Source: Sporosarcina thermotolerans (GTDB taxonomy: Bacteria; Bacillota; Bacilli; Bacillales_A; Planococcaceae). From it: 64,000 nt of DNA. Shown here piece by piece: positions 37,115 through 46,028 of this stretch (positions are counted from its first letter, which is position 1; the number at the start of each line of letters is the position of its first letter). The stretch covers positions 1,480,001 through 1,544,000 of the forward strand of contig NZ_CP125968.1 of NCBI RefSeq assembly GCF_030067815.1, given 5' to 3'. Below the pieces are notes generated by a model, which saw only the letters and a program-made list of their open reading frames with translations, was not told where the DNA came from and made no database searches. The position numbers and the translations under genes are program-made.

Positions 37115-37160
37115 AGTGCACCCCAAAAGTTAGAGTCAAATCTAACTTTTAGGGTGCACT
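37115..37160. terminator. Palindrome AGTGCACCCCAAAAGTTAGA, possible terminator or joined IS ends
   Basis: AGTGCACCCCAAAAGTTAGA and TCTAACTTTTAGGGTGCACT form a 20-bp near-perfect inverted repeat with a 6-base loop. It lies 19 bases after the stop of the minus-strand gene. The arms look like the terminal repeats of IS3-type elements (see findings). Confidence 0.6.
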
Positions 37161-37178
37161 TCACATTCACGGCAGGAT

Positions 37179-37577
37179 TCAGTAATCGGCTTCCCAATAC
37201 CGATCCTGTTTCATGTCGTCCACGATTCGTTCGAAAAAAGGAATCATGTCCCCAGATTTTTCCCTCCAATGAAAAATAACATGTAAGGCGGCATTTGAAT
37301 CTCCGGTACCATGGCTTGTACACGGGTAAACGATAGTCTGATAGGGAGTGTGTTCCTTCCCAAAGTATACACTCTTGCGATGGAGCACCTTAACAATCCA
37401 ATGGGTTCCATAGGCGTATTCCGTTCCAAAGCCGTCTTTGTGAACCATGTCGCTCTTACCTATCTCGACGATTTCGTATGCTATACACTTTTCCCCCTTA
37501 CGCTTTTGCGCCTGCCTTTGTGCTTGCCGCAAGAGGTGATATCGAGTACCCACCTTCTTCTTTTGCCTTTTATTCAT
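37179..37577 (-). CDS. Hypothetical protein, basic N-terminus
   Basis: This 132-residue protein has a strongly basic start ('MNKRQKKKVGTRYHLLRQAQ') and a mixed alpha/beta body. The body has 'CIAYEIVEIGKSDMVHKDGF' and 'HVIFHWREKSGDMIPFFERI'. AGGGGTG precedes the ATG. No family is recognised. Confidence 0.6.
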   Translation of the reverse strand: MNKRQKKKVGTRYHLLRQAQRQAQKRKGEKCIAYEIVEIGKSDMVHKDGFGTEYAYGTHWIVKVLHRKSVYFGKEHTPYQTIVYPCTSHGTGDSNAALHVIFHWREKSGDMIPFFERIVDDMKQDRYWEADY

Positions 37578-37677
37578 GCTAATTCACCCCTAAATGGTTA
37601 TCGCTTATTCAATGTATGGATTTAGAAGGGAATGGTTTCGGATTAATTTCTTGATGGTGATAGGGAAGGGATGTTGT

Positions 37678-37836
37678 TGTGAAGGTACCTGTGCACCACA
37701 CAATCGTGAATATTCATCAAAAATGTATAAAATGTAATTGTGAATGGCTTACTTATGGTCCTTTCGTAATCATTTGTTGTATAATTACCCATAACGGTGA
37801 ATTGTCATAAAAGCATCGCGCACAGGTACCTTTACA
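37678..37836. repeat. GGTACC-type inverted-repeat element, 159 bp
   Basis: The ends are TGTGAAGGTACCTGTGC and GCACAGGTACCTTTACA. The left interior matches the 20538 copy (CACACAATCG, GAATATTCA) and the right interior shares GAATTGTCATAAA. It is non-coding. Nothing else is seen in 37578-37977. Confidence 0.85.
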
Positions 37837-37977
37837 ATTAAAACTGTCAAGATATATATAGTATCGGGACTAAAGCCAAGCTAGGAACCTATAACGCTAA
37901 TTTATTCGATGCGAAAGTTGAGTAATTATTAATAACTACTTTCTCACTAAATATTTGTTTTTAACATGATCCCTTCT

Positions 37978-38562
37978 TCAATTAGTCTGCACAGCCGTAA
38001 TTTTGCAAATTGAAATTGCAATTCTAAATATATCAGCATTTATTGGTAAAGTTCCTAACACTATGCCAAGACCCGTTTGTTCCACGTTAAAATTCATTGC
38101 AATAGAACCATTACTTACTAAAATATTCACTGTAGAACCAATAAGTGTATTCAGCAATTGTCTAATTGGTCGTTCACGACAATCACATTCGCACCCAGAA
38201 TTAACAGGGGGCAACAAGTTGATAGTAGGTCCTGGTGGTAAAAATGCCACCGCTATTATATCAGATATATTTACCACATAGGTATTCACTCCATCTGTCA
38301 CAGTAACTAAAAAATCATTCACTTTAGTAATAGTGACTAAATAAAAGAAAGGAAGTGTATTTGGTTGGTCTGCAATAGTGGCAAGAATTACACTTTGCCC
38401 AACAAGTTGTTGTAAGACGGACTGAAGTGGAGAAACACAACAGTCACAAAGACTCAAACAAGGTGGGTTTTCAGGAGGACAGCCACTATTAAGTGCTGTG
38501 TAAGTAACCGGTGGGCAACATCCGAAAGTTTCTATTTTAGCGATTTTCTTTTTTTCGGACAT
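37978..38562 (-). CDS. Cys-rich protein with two homologous halves, spore-surface candidate
   Basis: This 194-residue protein has an N-terminal Cys/Pro-rich segment ('CCPPVTYTALNSGCPPENPP'). Two repeats each start with a Cys cluster and 'PLQSVLQQLVGQSVILATI' (about residues 43-110) or 'PIRQLLNTLIGSTVNILVS' (about 128-190). GAGGAGGTG lies upstream. A CATATTATA motif upstream fits a SigK -10 box. The Cys content, internal duplication and promoter suggest a spore coat or exosporium protein, but the family is not recognised. Confidence 0.55.
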   Translation of the reverse strand: MSEKKKIAKIETFGCCPPVTYTALNSGCPPENPPCLSLCDCCVSPLQSVLQQLVGQSVILATIADQPNTLPFFYLVTITKVNDFLVTVTDGVNTYVVNISDIIAVAFLPPGPTINLLPPVNSGCECDCRERPIRQLLNTLIGSTVNILVSNGSIAMNFNVEQTGLGIVLGTLPINADIFRIAISICKITAVQTN

Positions 38563-38584
38563 AATTTCACCTCCTCATTTCTTT

Positions 38585-38593
38585 TATAATATG
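38585..38593 (-). promoter_or_regulatory. Possible SigK-type -10 element
   Basis: CATATTATA on the minus strand fits CATAnnnTA, about 25 bases before the start of the Cys-rich gene. No good -35 (AC) is found at the ideal distance. Confidence 0.3.
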
Positions 38594-38633
38594 TGTTTAA
38601 GAAATAATAGATTGTGTTAAAAACCTACACAAG

Positions 38634-38669
38634 TTCTTATTGAACAAACCTGCCCCGTTAGTTGAAGAA
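38634..38669 (-). repeat. Cassette-type stem-loop repeat
   Basis: On the minus strand TTCAACTAAC, GGGGCAG and GTTTGTTCAA form arm, loop and arm. It lies at the edge of the larger duplicated block below. Confidence 0.75.
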
Positions 38670-39000
38670 CGTCATTTCATAATCTTCAATATATTTTAAC
38701 ATAGATTTCTCTTCTTCCTTCTATATCTATCGTTCCAAAATCCAATCAGCAAGTGATTAAACAAGCGAATTAGCAAAGGCACATAAATTTATGTGCTCTT
38801 GTTAATCCCTGTGCTAATTGCGGTTCCAGTTCGTCTATATAAATCTTCTAAACGTTGAAATAACAACAAAAATGGGGACATCAATTCATATGCGAATTGT
38901 GTCCCCAAATGCTGTGTTATTTATTGTTTTCTCCCTATCAACCGAACCCGTTACCCTCAAAGGTTGGCTTTTTACGTTGTTCTATTTCCTGTATTTCTGT
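38634..39000. repeat. Direct repeat, about 360 bp, copy 1
   Basis: It matches 41866-42230 along its whole length (for example GGGACA-CAATTCATATGCGAA and CAACCGAACCCGTTAC). It contains no gene. The two copies flank the acetyltransferase-hydrolase-Nudix-acetyltransferase segment. Confidence 0.8.
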
Positions 39001-39056
39001 CATTTTGAATATATAAATGAAGATAGTGGTATTTCACCATTCCCCTATGTGCCAAA

Positions 39057-39205
39057 AGAAAAAAGCAACCACCCTCCGCTAACGACCAAGTAAGCAGGGT
39101 AGTTACTTTCTGTAAAAAAATCCTTATTACTGGCCAACCGCTCTTCATGCGGAATGTCAGTTGCATTGACCGGATATTAGAGCATCTGGTCTTTTCTTAA
39201 TATAT
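39057..39205. repeat. Dispersed repeat, about 150 bp, copy 1
   Basis: It shares AGTAACCACC, GCAGGGTAGTTACT and GGCCAACCGCTCTTCATGCG with 45705-45850. The first part can form a terminator-like hairpin (GTAACCACCC / GGGTAGTTAC). Confidence 0.75.
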
Positions 39206-39261
39206 GCTCATTTTACCTCAACCAAACGGAGTTTGCATATTTTTACTTAATTCATTCATCT

Positions 39262-39352
39262 TCAGGACCTAACATTCTTTACCCTGAAGGCCATCACCTA
39301 ACAATCTATATGCATACTATTTATAGAACATCTCAACAATGGCGGCATGCAA
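39262..39352. repeat. Relic of the upstream region of the 44508 gene
   Basis: It matches 44419-44507 (CTAACAT-CTTTACCCT, GCATACTAT-TATAGAACATC). The original lies just upstream of a gene with GGAGG; here no gene follows. Confidence 0.7.
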
Positions 39353-39379
39353 AAATCAAAGGGTTAAAACTGTATATAT

Positions 39380-39406
39380 TTTCACGCTAAAATATCGTAT
39401 AAAGCG
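39380..39406. repeat. Relic of the 3' end of the alpha/beta hydrolase gene
   Basis: TTCACGCTAAAATATCGTAT (39380 on) repeats at 42280, where it encodes the last residues and stop of the hydrolase. Confidence 0.65.
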
Positions 39407-39416
39407 TCGTAGTTAA

Positions 39417-39905
39417 TTAAACCTTAAATGTTTGAATTAGACATAGCTCATCATCAATTAGGTCTTGTCTTTCTTGAATTTCAATATTTAATCCATTATA
39501 AACTTTTTTCCAAAATGCAACCGCTCGCTTATTTTCAACAACTTGCATGACAAAATATTGCCCTGGTTTATCTTCAAGAAATTTTCTTACAACCTGCACA
39601 GCCAATCCTTTACCTTTGTACTTATTAAGTATGAACAAGTCATTTATTCCAAAATCATTGCTTTTTTTCAAGAATGGACGCTCTAATAGTAATATAAAAC
39701 CGATAATTTTATCATCCAACATTATAAAATAGGGCGATAATCCATCTACTTCCCAGAATTTATCCAATTCCTCAAAATGAAAAACACCATCTTCTGCAAT
39801 ATCCAAATTCGTGGTGAAATTCGAAAGCTCGTGAAGATACAATGAGTAAAAGTTACGCAAGATAGATTTTTCCGATTCCAAAACTTCTTGAAGTTTAACA
39901 GTCAT
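39417..39905 (-). CDS. GNAT acetyltransferase
   Basis: This 162-residue protein begins 'MTVKLQEVLESEKSILRNFY' and has the acetyl-CoA loop 'YKGKGLAVQVVRKFLEDKPG' and C-terminal 'ENKRAVAFWKKVYNGLNIEI'. AAGGGG lies upstream. The substrate is unknown. It is first in a group of single accessory genes on the minus strand between the two copies of a 360-bp direct repeat. Confidence 0.82.
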   Translation of the reverse strand: MTVKLQEVLESEKSILRNFYSLYLHELSNFTTNLDIAEDGVFHFEELDKFWEVDGLSPYFIMLDDKIIGFILLLERPFLKKSNDFGINDLFILNKYKGKGLAVQVVRKFLEDKPGQYFVMQVVENKRAVAFWKKVYNGLNIEIQERQDLIDDELCLIQTFKV

Positions 39906-39998
39906 CGTACAATACCCCTTAACTTTTTTCTATATTATAGCATATGAACAGCCGTAATTTTAAAATATTCGGACAATATAACTTGGAGATGAAAAGTA

Positions 39999-40685
39999 TT
40001 AATCGTTCCACTCATTTTCTCTTTCTATCTGAATATCCGTTCCAAAAATAGGAGAAGACCCACTAATAGAATGTTTATTTGTTCTAATTATGAATTCCCA
40101 CCTATAATCCCATCTTGGATAAACCAACAGTAACGTAATGTCATCCTCTTTATACTCGCTTTTTAATGTTTGTTGAAGTTGTATTTTTGAATAGGTTAAT
40201 ACACCAAGATATAATGCCACTATTAATAATGATGATAAAATCACTAACTTTCCTTTCCGATAAAAAACTGCGATTATTGTTGCTATCGAAAGAATATATA
40301 TAAATAGATCATCTTGAATTACGTGAAAATCATACTCTTTTGTAATAAATGGATAAAATAATGCTACTCCATTCCCTATGAAATCAATAAATATATGGCT
40401 TAAAACAGAGAATGATAGCACAAGCCACAATTTAACAACTGATATCTCCAAAAAAAGTTTTCTTGTTATTAACATTATGACCAGTCCTAAAACCAGAACT
40501 AAAAATAATGAATGTCCATATAAATCACCAAAAAACTTTGTTATGTCTGGTGTAATTCCAGCGATACCACCTGTAAGCAAAATCAAAATTACCTTAGGCA
40601 TTGAATTATTATATTTATTAAGTAGTAAATATGTAATACAAGCTCCAACGGAAAAATGAAGTATTTCATGAATGATATGACCCAT
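39999..40685 (-). CDS. YdjM-type membrane-bound metal-dependent hydrolase
   Basis: This 228-residue protein has several TM segments and conserved polar residues. They are 'GHIIHEILHFSVGA', 'GITPDITKFFGDLYGHS' and 'SHIFIDFIGNG', matching the YdjM family of membrane-bound putative hydrolases. AAAGGAGG precedes the ATG. The role is not known; members often turn up in membrane or DNA-damage responses. Confidence 0.7.
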   Translation of the reverse strand: MGHIIHEILHFSVGACITYLLLNKYNNSMPKVILILLTGGIAGITPDITKFFGDLYGHSLFLVLVLGLVIMLITRKLFLEISVVKLWLVLSFSVLSHIFIDFIGNGVALFYPFITKEYDFHVIQDDLFIYILSIATIIAVFYRKGKLVILSSLLIVALYLGVLTYSKIQLQQTLKSEYKEDDITLLLVYPRWDYRWEFIIRTNKHSISGSSPIFGTDIQIERENEWND

Positions 40686-40734
40686 TATCTGACCTCCTTT
40701 TGGTTGATATAATTTCTTTTAATATTTCAACACC

Positions 40735-40768
40735 CTTCAACTAACCTGCTCCGTTGTTCAATAAGAAG
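40735..40768 (-). repeat. Cassette-type stem-loop repeat
   Basis: Minus strand: TTGAACAACGGAGCAGGTTA followed by GTTGAAG. It lies between the Nudix gene stop (40804) and the YdjM-like gene, both on the minus strand. Confidence 0.7.
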
Positions 40769-40803
40769 AAATGAGTTGACTATGCCCCTAAGAAAAGTGA
40801 AGC

Positions 40804-41280
40804 TTATTCAGCCAAACAAGACCATTCCATTTTTGATTGATTAACTGACCCTATAAACAATGATTTTTGATCAGGATTATTTAAAAAGTGTTTAAGCATA
40901 TGATTTACGGTCAAAGGCATTTTTAAGTTTAAAACTTTCGAATGGTCTATCCAATGCAGAACACCTTCATCTGTGTTTATTAAATTCTTCTTTGATGTAT
41001 TTCCGAAATAAATATAGTGTTGGCGAATTTCATCCTCGCTTCTACGCATTAATATATAACGAAGTTTAAATTGTTCTATTTCATTCCTTCTAATTCCTGT
41101 CTCTTCGAAAATCTCCCTTAAACAAGACTCTTCAGGACTATTATGTTCATTAGCTTCCACATGTCCACCAATTCCAGTCCATAAATTAGATGCTAATGCT
41201 CTATCTTTGGATCGTTTCAACATCAAAATTTTATTGCCATGAAAAAGATAAGCTCCAGTCATTATTCGCATTCTTATCAT
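40804..41280 (-). CDS. Nudix hydrolase
   Basis: This 158-residue protein (ATG 41280, AAGGTCGG upstream) has the Nudix box starting 'GGHVEANEHNSPEESCLREI' and ending 'FEETGI'. Two extra residues lie in the first spacer compared with the G-x5-E-x7-REUxEExGU consensus. MutT/8-oxo-dGTP diphosphatase-like enzymes have this size, but the substrate is not clear. It lies between two cassette-type repeats. Confidence 0.82.
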   Translation of the reverse strand: MIRMRIMTGAYLFHGNKILMLKRSKDRALASNLWTGIGGHVEANEHNSPEESCLREIFEETGIRRNEIEQFKLRYILMRRSEDEIRQHYIYFGNTSKKNLINTDEGVLHWIDHSKVLNLKMPLTVNHMLKHFLNNPDQKSLFIGSVNQSKMEWSCLAE

Positions 41281-41322
41281 ATACACCCGACCTTATGTTT
41301 CAGTTTAGTTTTGTAACAAACT

Positions 41323-41357
41323 CCTTATTCAAACTAAATGCCACGTTAGTTAAAAAG
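41323..41357 (-). repeat. Cassette-type stem-loop repeat
   Basis: Minus strand: TTAACTAACGTGGCATTTAG then TTTGAATAAGG. It is located upstream of the Nudix gene and downstream of the next acetyltransferase gene. Confidence 0.7.
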
Positions 41358-41403
41358 CTTTACTCCTTATAGAAGGAAAGCACCCGTTCATGGAAGACCA
41401 AAA

Positions 41404-41823
41404 CTATGTTGATTTAAAGTAAATTATCTCTGGATCTCCGTCGTCTAAATTTTCAACATATCCACTTTGTATAAATCCATTTTCTTTAAATACTTCCTGC
41501 ATTCTTTTATTTGATTGATTGGTTGAAGAGAATATTTTCTTAGTAGGCGATATGCTTATAAAATAATCTATAAGGCAGGTTGCATATCCTTTTCTTCTTT
41601 CAGTCGGTTTAACTATTATCAGGGATATAAAACTACAATCAAAAAAATGAATATCATAGATTAAAAATCCTACAAATGAGAACTCGTTTTTAATAGCTAT
41701 ACATCTTTCTTCCTCAATAGCTTTTTTTATGTATTTTCGTCTGCCATCACTACCAATTACTTCTCTATCGATATTCACTATTTCATCTAAATCGCTTAAT
41801 TGAGATTTAATCAAAGATACCAT
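41404..41823 (-). CDS. GNAT acetyltransferase
   Basis: This protein of about 139 residues starts at ATG 41823, chosen because AAGGGG is well spaced. The acetyl-CoA motif is 'KPTERRKGYATCLIDYF', followed by 'MQEVFKENGFIQSGY'. The substrate is unknown. It is flanked on both sides by cassette-type repeats. Confidence 0.8.
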   Translation of the reverse strand: MVSLIKSQLSDLDEIVNIDREVIGSDGRRKYIKKAIEEERCIAIKNEFSFVGFLIYDIHFFDCSFISLIIVKPTERRKGYATCLIDYFISISPTKKIFSSTNQSNKRMQEVFKENGFIQSGYVENLDDGDPEIIYFKST

Positions 41824-41865
41824 ATCAAAGTTCCCCTTATTGAAAATTGACTTTGTCAAACATTT

Positions 41866-41900
41866 CCTTGTTCAACAAACCTGCCCCGTTAGTTGAAGGG
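41866..41900 (-). repeat. Cassette-type stem-loop repeat
   Basis: Minus strand: TTCAACTAAC, GGGGCAG, GTTTGTTGAACAAGG. It is one of the best-conserved copies. Confidence 0.8.
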
Positions 41901-42230
41901 CATCATTTCAAAATCTTTAATTTATTTTAGCATAGTTTCCTCATATTCCTTCAAAAAAATATTCATTCAAATATCCAATTAGCAAGTGTTTAAACAATCG
42001 AATTAACAAAGCATATAAATTTATGCACTGGTGCTAATTCCTGTGCCAATTGTTGTGCCAATTCGACCATAAAAAGCATCCGAATGTTGATATAACAACA
42101 AAAACAGGGACACCAATTCATATGCGAACTGTGTCCCAAAATACTGTTTTTTTTAATGTTTTCTTCCCAACAACCGAACCCGTTACTCAAGAGGGGTGGC
42201 TTTTTACGTTGTTGATAATTTATTATCTTT
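41866..42230. repeat. Direct repeat, about 360 bp, copy 2
   Basis: Counterpart of 38634-39000. It contains GGGACACCAATTCATATGCG and CAACCGAACCCGTTAC and holds no gene. Confidence 0.8.
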
Positions 42231-42286
42231 GGTATCTGGTTCAAAATGAATTCTTCTTTTGTTTCTGAACCATACAAACCTTCACG

Positions 42287-44295
42287 CTAAAATATCGTAT
42301 AAAGTGTAGTATTAGCGACCGTTACCATTGTCATTAGCAATGTATTAATAAAAGCTGCTACATATACATTCCCCGTTTTCCTATAGAGATAACGATTGAA
42401 TATGGCGGCTATGATTAATACAGGCACAAGACCGATTACAATAATGGAGGAGAGTGATTCACTTGGATATCCCGCTGTTCCTGTTGTGAATAATAATCCA
42501 TATTGATAGATCAGGTACAGAACCAAGCCACCCACGAAATGCAGAATAGAAATTAGATAGCCTTTTATTCCGTCATACTTTGCACCGGCTGTATTGATAT
42601 TCACCGTCATCCCTATGATGAAGTAGAAAATGAAGAAAAGGGGTGCGTATTTAAGCATGGCGATTAAGTGATGAAGCTCGAATGTTTTAACCGCAAATGT
42701 CCAAAGTCGGAAGTCGACCTTGAAAACTGCATCAACCGCATACAGGACACCATAGCCGATCGCAACTGTTACAACAGCTGTTACGAATGAAGCCACAATC
42801 GATTTTATGTTCACCTTTACTCCGTAGTTCTCGATCGTCGCGCCTGCAGGTTTCTTAGAAACAAAGTGATAGCAAACCGTGACCAAAAGCATTACAATCG
42901 CCACATTATTGCCCAATAGACAATCGAATTCACAACCGGTGCTCCGAAATTCTCGGTTGTCGCAAAGAATCTACTTTGCTCTCTTAAAATAATATATTGA
43001 ATACCGCTTAAAACAAATAAAACAAAGGAACCTGTTTTGATATTCCTATCTAATTTTCTGATCCAGGAGAGAATGAAAACAATAGCCGATAGTACGATAA
43101 AGATCATACTTATTTGCCGTAACAATCTCATTCCTGAAACATCGCCACCATACAATGCGGAGAAGAACAGGGCAGGGTACAATCCAACAAATACAATGAT
43201 TAAATATCTTGCGAGTTTTGACCCATTTGTTGCCGGTTCAGGCAGTAGGGCTGGCTTTTTAGTGTAAATCCAAGCGAAGAATGGCAGTTTGGATAATAAC
43301 GATGTAACTGGTACTACAAGCATGAAGAACCCAATCAATGCGATAAATGAAGCAAACTCTTTAAACATCCATGACTGTCCATCCTTGCCAACCTTCACAA
43401 GGTCGTTATAATCCGCAAATGCCATATCATAAAAACCGATTGCATATGCGGTCGACTGTTTCGAAAAATGGTTCCATGGATGCGTCTCATTTGGTTGATA
43501 CATTACTCTTTTGCCACCATTAACATCGTAAAACTCCCCGGTTTTAGAAGTCTCAGGATTACCAAGGAATCCTTGGCCCTCCTCCGTTCCAACATAATTC
43601 TTCTTTACAACTGTACCACCTGCCGACGCACCAAAGAAGAATTCGTCATACTGCGCAGCAACCATGCCAGATGTTCTTGGGCCATAAGAATTGTTAATAT
43701 CCTCCGCGCTATATCCTAACGTCTTCACCCATTGATAATCGGATCCCATGGTCAGTGAACTATAAATCTTCCGAACTCCTGATTCCTGAAAATCACCTTC
43801 ATCCAACATGACAGCATGAGTAGAAGAAAAACCACCCATGGAGTGACCCGAAACCGCGATAATCCCATTTCCATTTTCATCTTTCAATACATAATCCTGT
43901 TCATACATATATTGAACAGCATCATAGATAGCATGTGGCCAAAACGAGAAAAACGGTATCGGCTTTTCCATCGTCCCTGTCGAATGGCCATGATCGTATT
44001 GATCCAACGCCAACACGACATACCCTCTCTTCGACATCTCAATCGCCTGGGCATCTTGCATTTCAGCAGAGTTCAAATAGCCATGCGTTGTGATAAGTGT
44101 CGGTTTAGGGTGCTGAGCGGCATCCTTCGGTTTATACAAAAGACCCGAAAGTTCTCCTCTTGGCGTTTCGAAATAAATTCTTGATACATCCACGTCTCCA
44201 GCGGAACTGTTAAACTGTGAGGCCGTTATACTACCGATTAAAATTAACACCAAGGAAATTACTGCCCAAACGACCGGTTTCTTTAGGCTTTTCAT
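42287..44295 (-). pseudogene. Membrane-anchored alpha/beta hydrolase, one frameshift
   Basis: Two frames meet near 42905 and give a protein of about 670 residues. After an N-terminal TM anchor comes an alpha/beta hydrolase domain: 'TLITTHGYLNSAEMQDAQAI' with the oxyanion HG, nucleophile elbow 'AVSGHSMGGFSS', and the expected acid and His further on. A C-terminal block of about eight to nine TM segments follows. The function is not known; the layout suggests an enzyme acting at the membrane surface. Confidence 0.7.
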
Positions 44296-44418
44296 AATAC
44301 CCCCCCATTGGTTTAATATATTTCGGGTATAGAAATAAACCCAATAGAGTATACGCTGTCATAAATTCAACTATGCAATGAGTCAGTTGACTTGGAAGGG
44401 GTTTTCTATCTGTTCGAT

Positions 44419-44507
44419 GCAGCCTAACATCTTTTACCCTTTAAGACGTCACCTAATAATGTATTTGCATACTATGTATAGAACATCTCAATGATGGAGG
44501 TATGCAA
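44419..44507. promoter_or_regulatory. Upstream region of the 44508 gene, possible sporulation promoter
   Basis: The region carries CATACTATG, close to a SigK/SigE -10 box (CATAnnnTA), and GGAGG just before the start. A relic copy lies at 39262-39352. The sigma assignment is weak. Confidence 0.3.
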
Positions 44508-45001
44508 TTGACAAACTTTCTATCTTTTACCGGTAGAGTGATGGGGATGAGAATTTTCCGATCATGACAAACGATCCAAATGTAGGCTGTTACAAATTAT
44601 TTACATTGACAGACATGGACGGTTCGACTGTAAATTTTGTTGTTGGGCCTGCCACTTATTTTGTTAGACATGAGAAAGTGAGGGTCGGTGATATTGTAAC
44701 AGGATATTACGATGCGAATGCGCCAGCGCCGTTAATATACCCTCCTCAGTATCCGGCGATCGTGATGGCGAAGGTCCACAGTGATTACCTTGTAACAGTG
44801 AGTTTCTTTAACAGCCAATTACTAAGCAGCGACGGCACTTTACAATTAAATCCATCGAGGCAAACAGAAATCGTTCTCGAAAACGGCCAAGATTTCAACG
44901 GAAATATAGGAAACCGAGATCTGATAGTCATCTATAGTACTTCTACAAGAAGCATTCCAGCTCAAACAACACCCTCTACAATAATCGTTATTTGTTATTG
45001 A
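44508..45001 (+). pseudogene. Hypothetical beta-rich protein, one frameshift
   Basis: The start is TTG 44508 with GGAGG seven bases upstream. A base change near 44550 separates 'MTNFLSFTGRVMGM' from the main part 'ENFPIMTNDPNVGCYKLFTL'. The main part runs through 'GDIVTGYYDANAPAPLIYPP' to 'STIIVICY'. The total is about 164 residues, with no TM or signal peptide. Similar proteins are known to me only as uncharacterised bacillar proteins. Confidence 0.55.
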
Positions 45002-45014
45002 AAACATATTTGAA

Positions 45015-45044
45015 AGAGCCAACCGCATTAAAGCAGTTGGCTCT
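45015..45044 (+). terminator. Intrinsic terminator
   Basis: AGAGCCAACCGC and GCAGTTGGCTCT arms are followed by TATTT. Confidence 0.75.
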
Positions 45045-45084
45045 TATTTAGGTGAGGTTCTCATTCAGACCATCAAACTATAAA

Positions 45085-45201
45085 TCAAAAACTCCATTGA
45101 ATTTAGCGGATATTAAATCACACGCAGCTATTCTTGACATGGACTGGGTGAATGAAAACTACGACCGAATTCGAAATGAGTGGAAGGATAAGATAAAGTA
45201 A
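45085..45201 (+). other. C-terminal coding remnant
   Basis: An open stretch without a start contains 'ILDMDWVNENYDRIRNEWKD' and ends in TAA. It is followed 10 bases later by a conserved-type terminator. It is a probable remnant. Family unknown. Confidence 0.35.
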
Positions 45202-45210
45202 ATTAATTTG

Positions 45211-45247
45211 ACCCTTTTCGAGTCTACTGACTTGGAGAGGGTTTTTT
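45211..45247 (+). terminator. Terminator of the conserved CCCTTTTCGAGTC type
   Basis: ACCCTTTTCGAGTC and GACTTGGAGAGGGT with TTTTTT. It is nearly identical to 17655 and 48007, including the trailing AGGTGCAT shared with 48007. Confidence 0.85.
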
Positions 45248-45296
45248 AGGTGCATGCCTATATTCATTTTCCCGCACTCTTTGATTTTTAGGTATA

Positions 45297-45324
45297 GAAA
45301 AAGCACTCAAAGATTTGAGTGCTT
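45297..45324 (-). terminator. Terminator of the small minus-strand gene
   Basis: AGCACTCAAA and TTTGAGTGCT arms are followed by TTTTTC on the minus strand. Confidence 0.75.
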
Positions 45325-45538
45325 AATAAATAGTAGTCTTTGTCTCTTTATAATAGTTTAGAATGACCGCGTACTTGTTTTCACCGCACCATAGAACCTG
45401 ATGGATTTCGACTTCTTGAGTTCCTTTTTCTCTTTTGCAGTTCCATACAATTCCCTCTATACCAGATTTTACACTCAGAATGCAGGACCCTAAAGTGAAT
45501 TCTCCGATATACTGTCCCTTTGTTAATGTAGATATCAT
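45323..45538 (-). CDS. Small hypothetical protein
   Basis: This 71-residue protein has no TM segment. GGGGGTG lies 7 bases before the ATG. It contains 'GIEGIVWNCKREKGTQEVEI' and a terminator follows at once, so it is a real single-gene unit. Family unknown. Confidence 0.6.
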   Translation of the reverse strand: MISTLTKGQYIGEFTLGSCILSVKSGIEGIVWNCKREKGTQEVEIHQVLWCGENKYAVILNYYKETKTTIY

Positions 45539-45704
45539 TTATCACACCCCCACTGAGACCATTCGCCAAGAAAGGTGAAAATCCTTCAAGCAAAAAACAA
45601 CCTGTAGGATGCTCGTTATTGTTTCATAAACTCTGTTTTCACCAATATCTTCCTACACCCAATATTTGATGTCTTAGAACCTTCATCCGCAAAGAAAAAA
45701 GTAA

Positions 45705-45850
45705 CCACCCACCGCTGACTGGCAAGAAAGCAGGGTAGTTACTCTTTTTTTAACACTAACTATTCGCTCTTGGCCAACCGCTCTTCATGCGGATGTCAGT
45801 TGCGCTAACCGGATGTCACAGCATCCGGACTTTTCTTATTATATGTTTAG
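45705..45850. repeat. Dispersed repeat, about 150 bp, copy 2
   Basis: Counterpart of 39057-39205. In addition, a solitary GGTACC-type end (GCACAGGCACCAAAG) lies at 45904-45918. No gene is seen in 45539-46028. Confidence 0.75.
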
Positions 45851-46028
45851 TTTACCGCAATCAAACAGATATTTCATGTTATTAATTTGGGTACCTAATT
45901 TCTGCACAGGCACCAAAGAAGCATGAAGGGTGGAATTAAATAAATATCGATTGACAGTGTTCGAATGTTCAATAAATAATAGAATAGGATGTTAGAGAGT
46001 CATTACTTCAAATGAAGGCTGTGAATAA

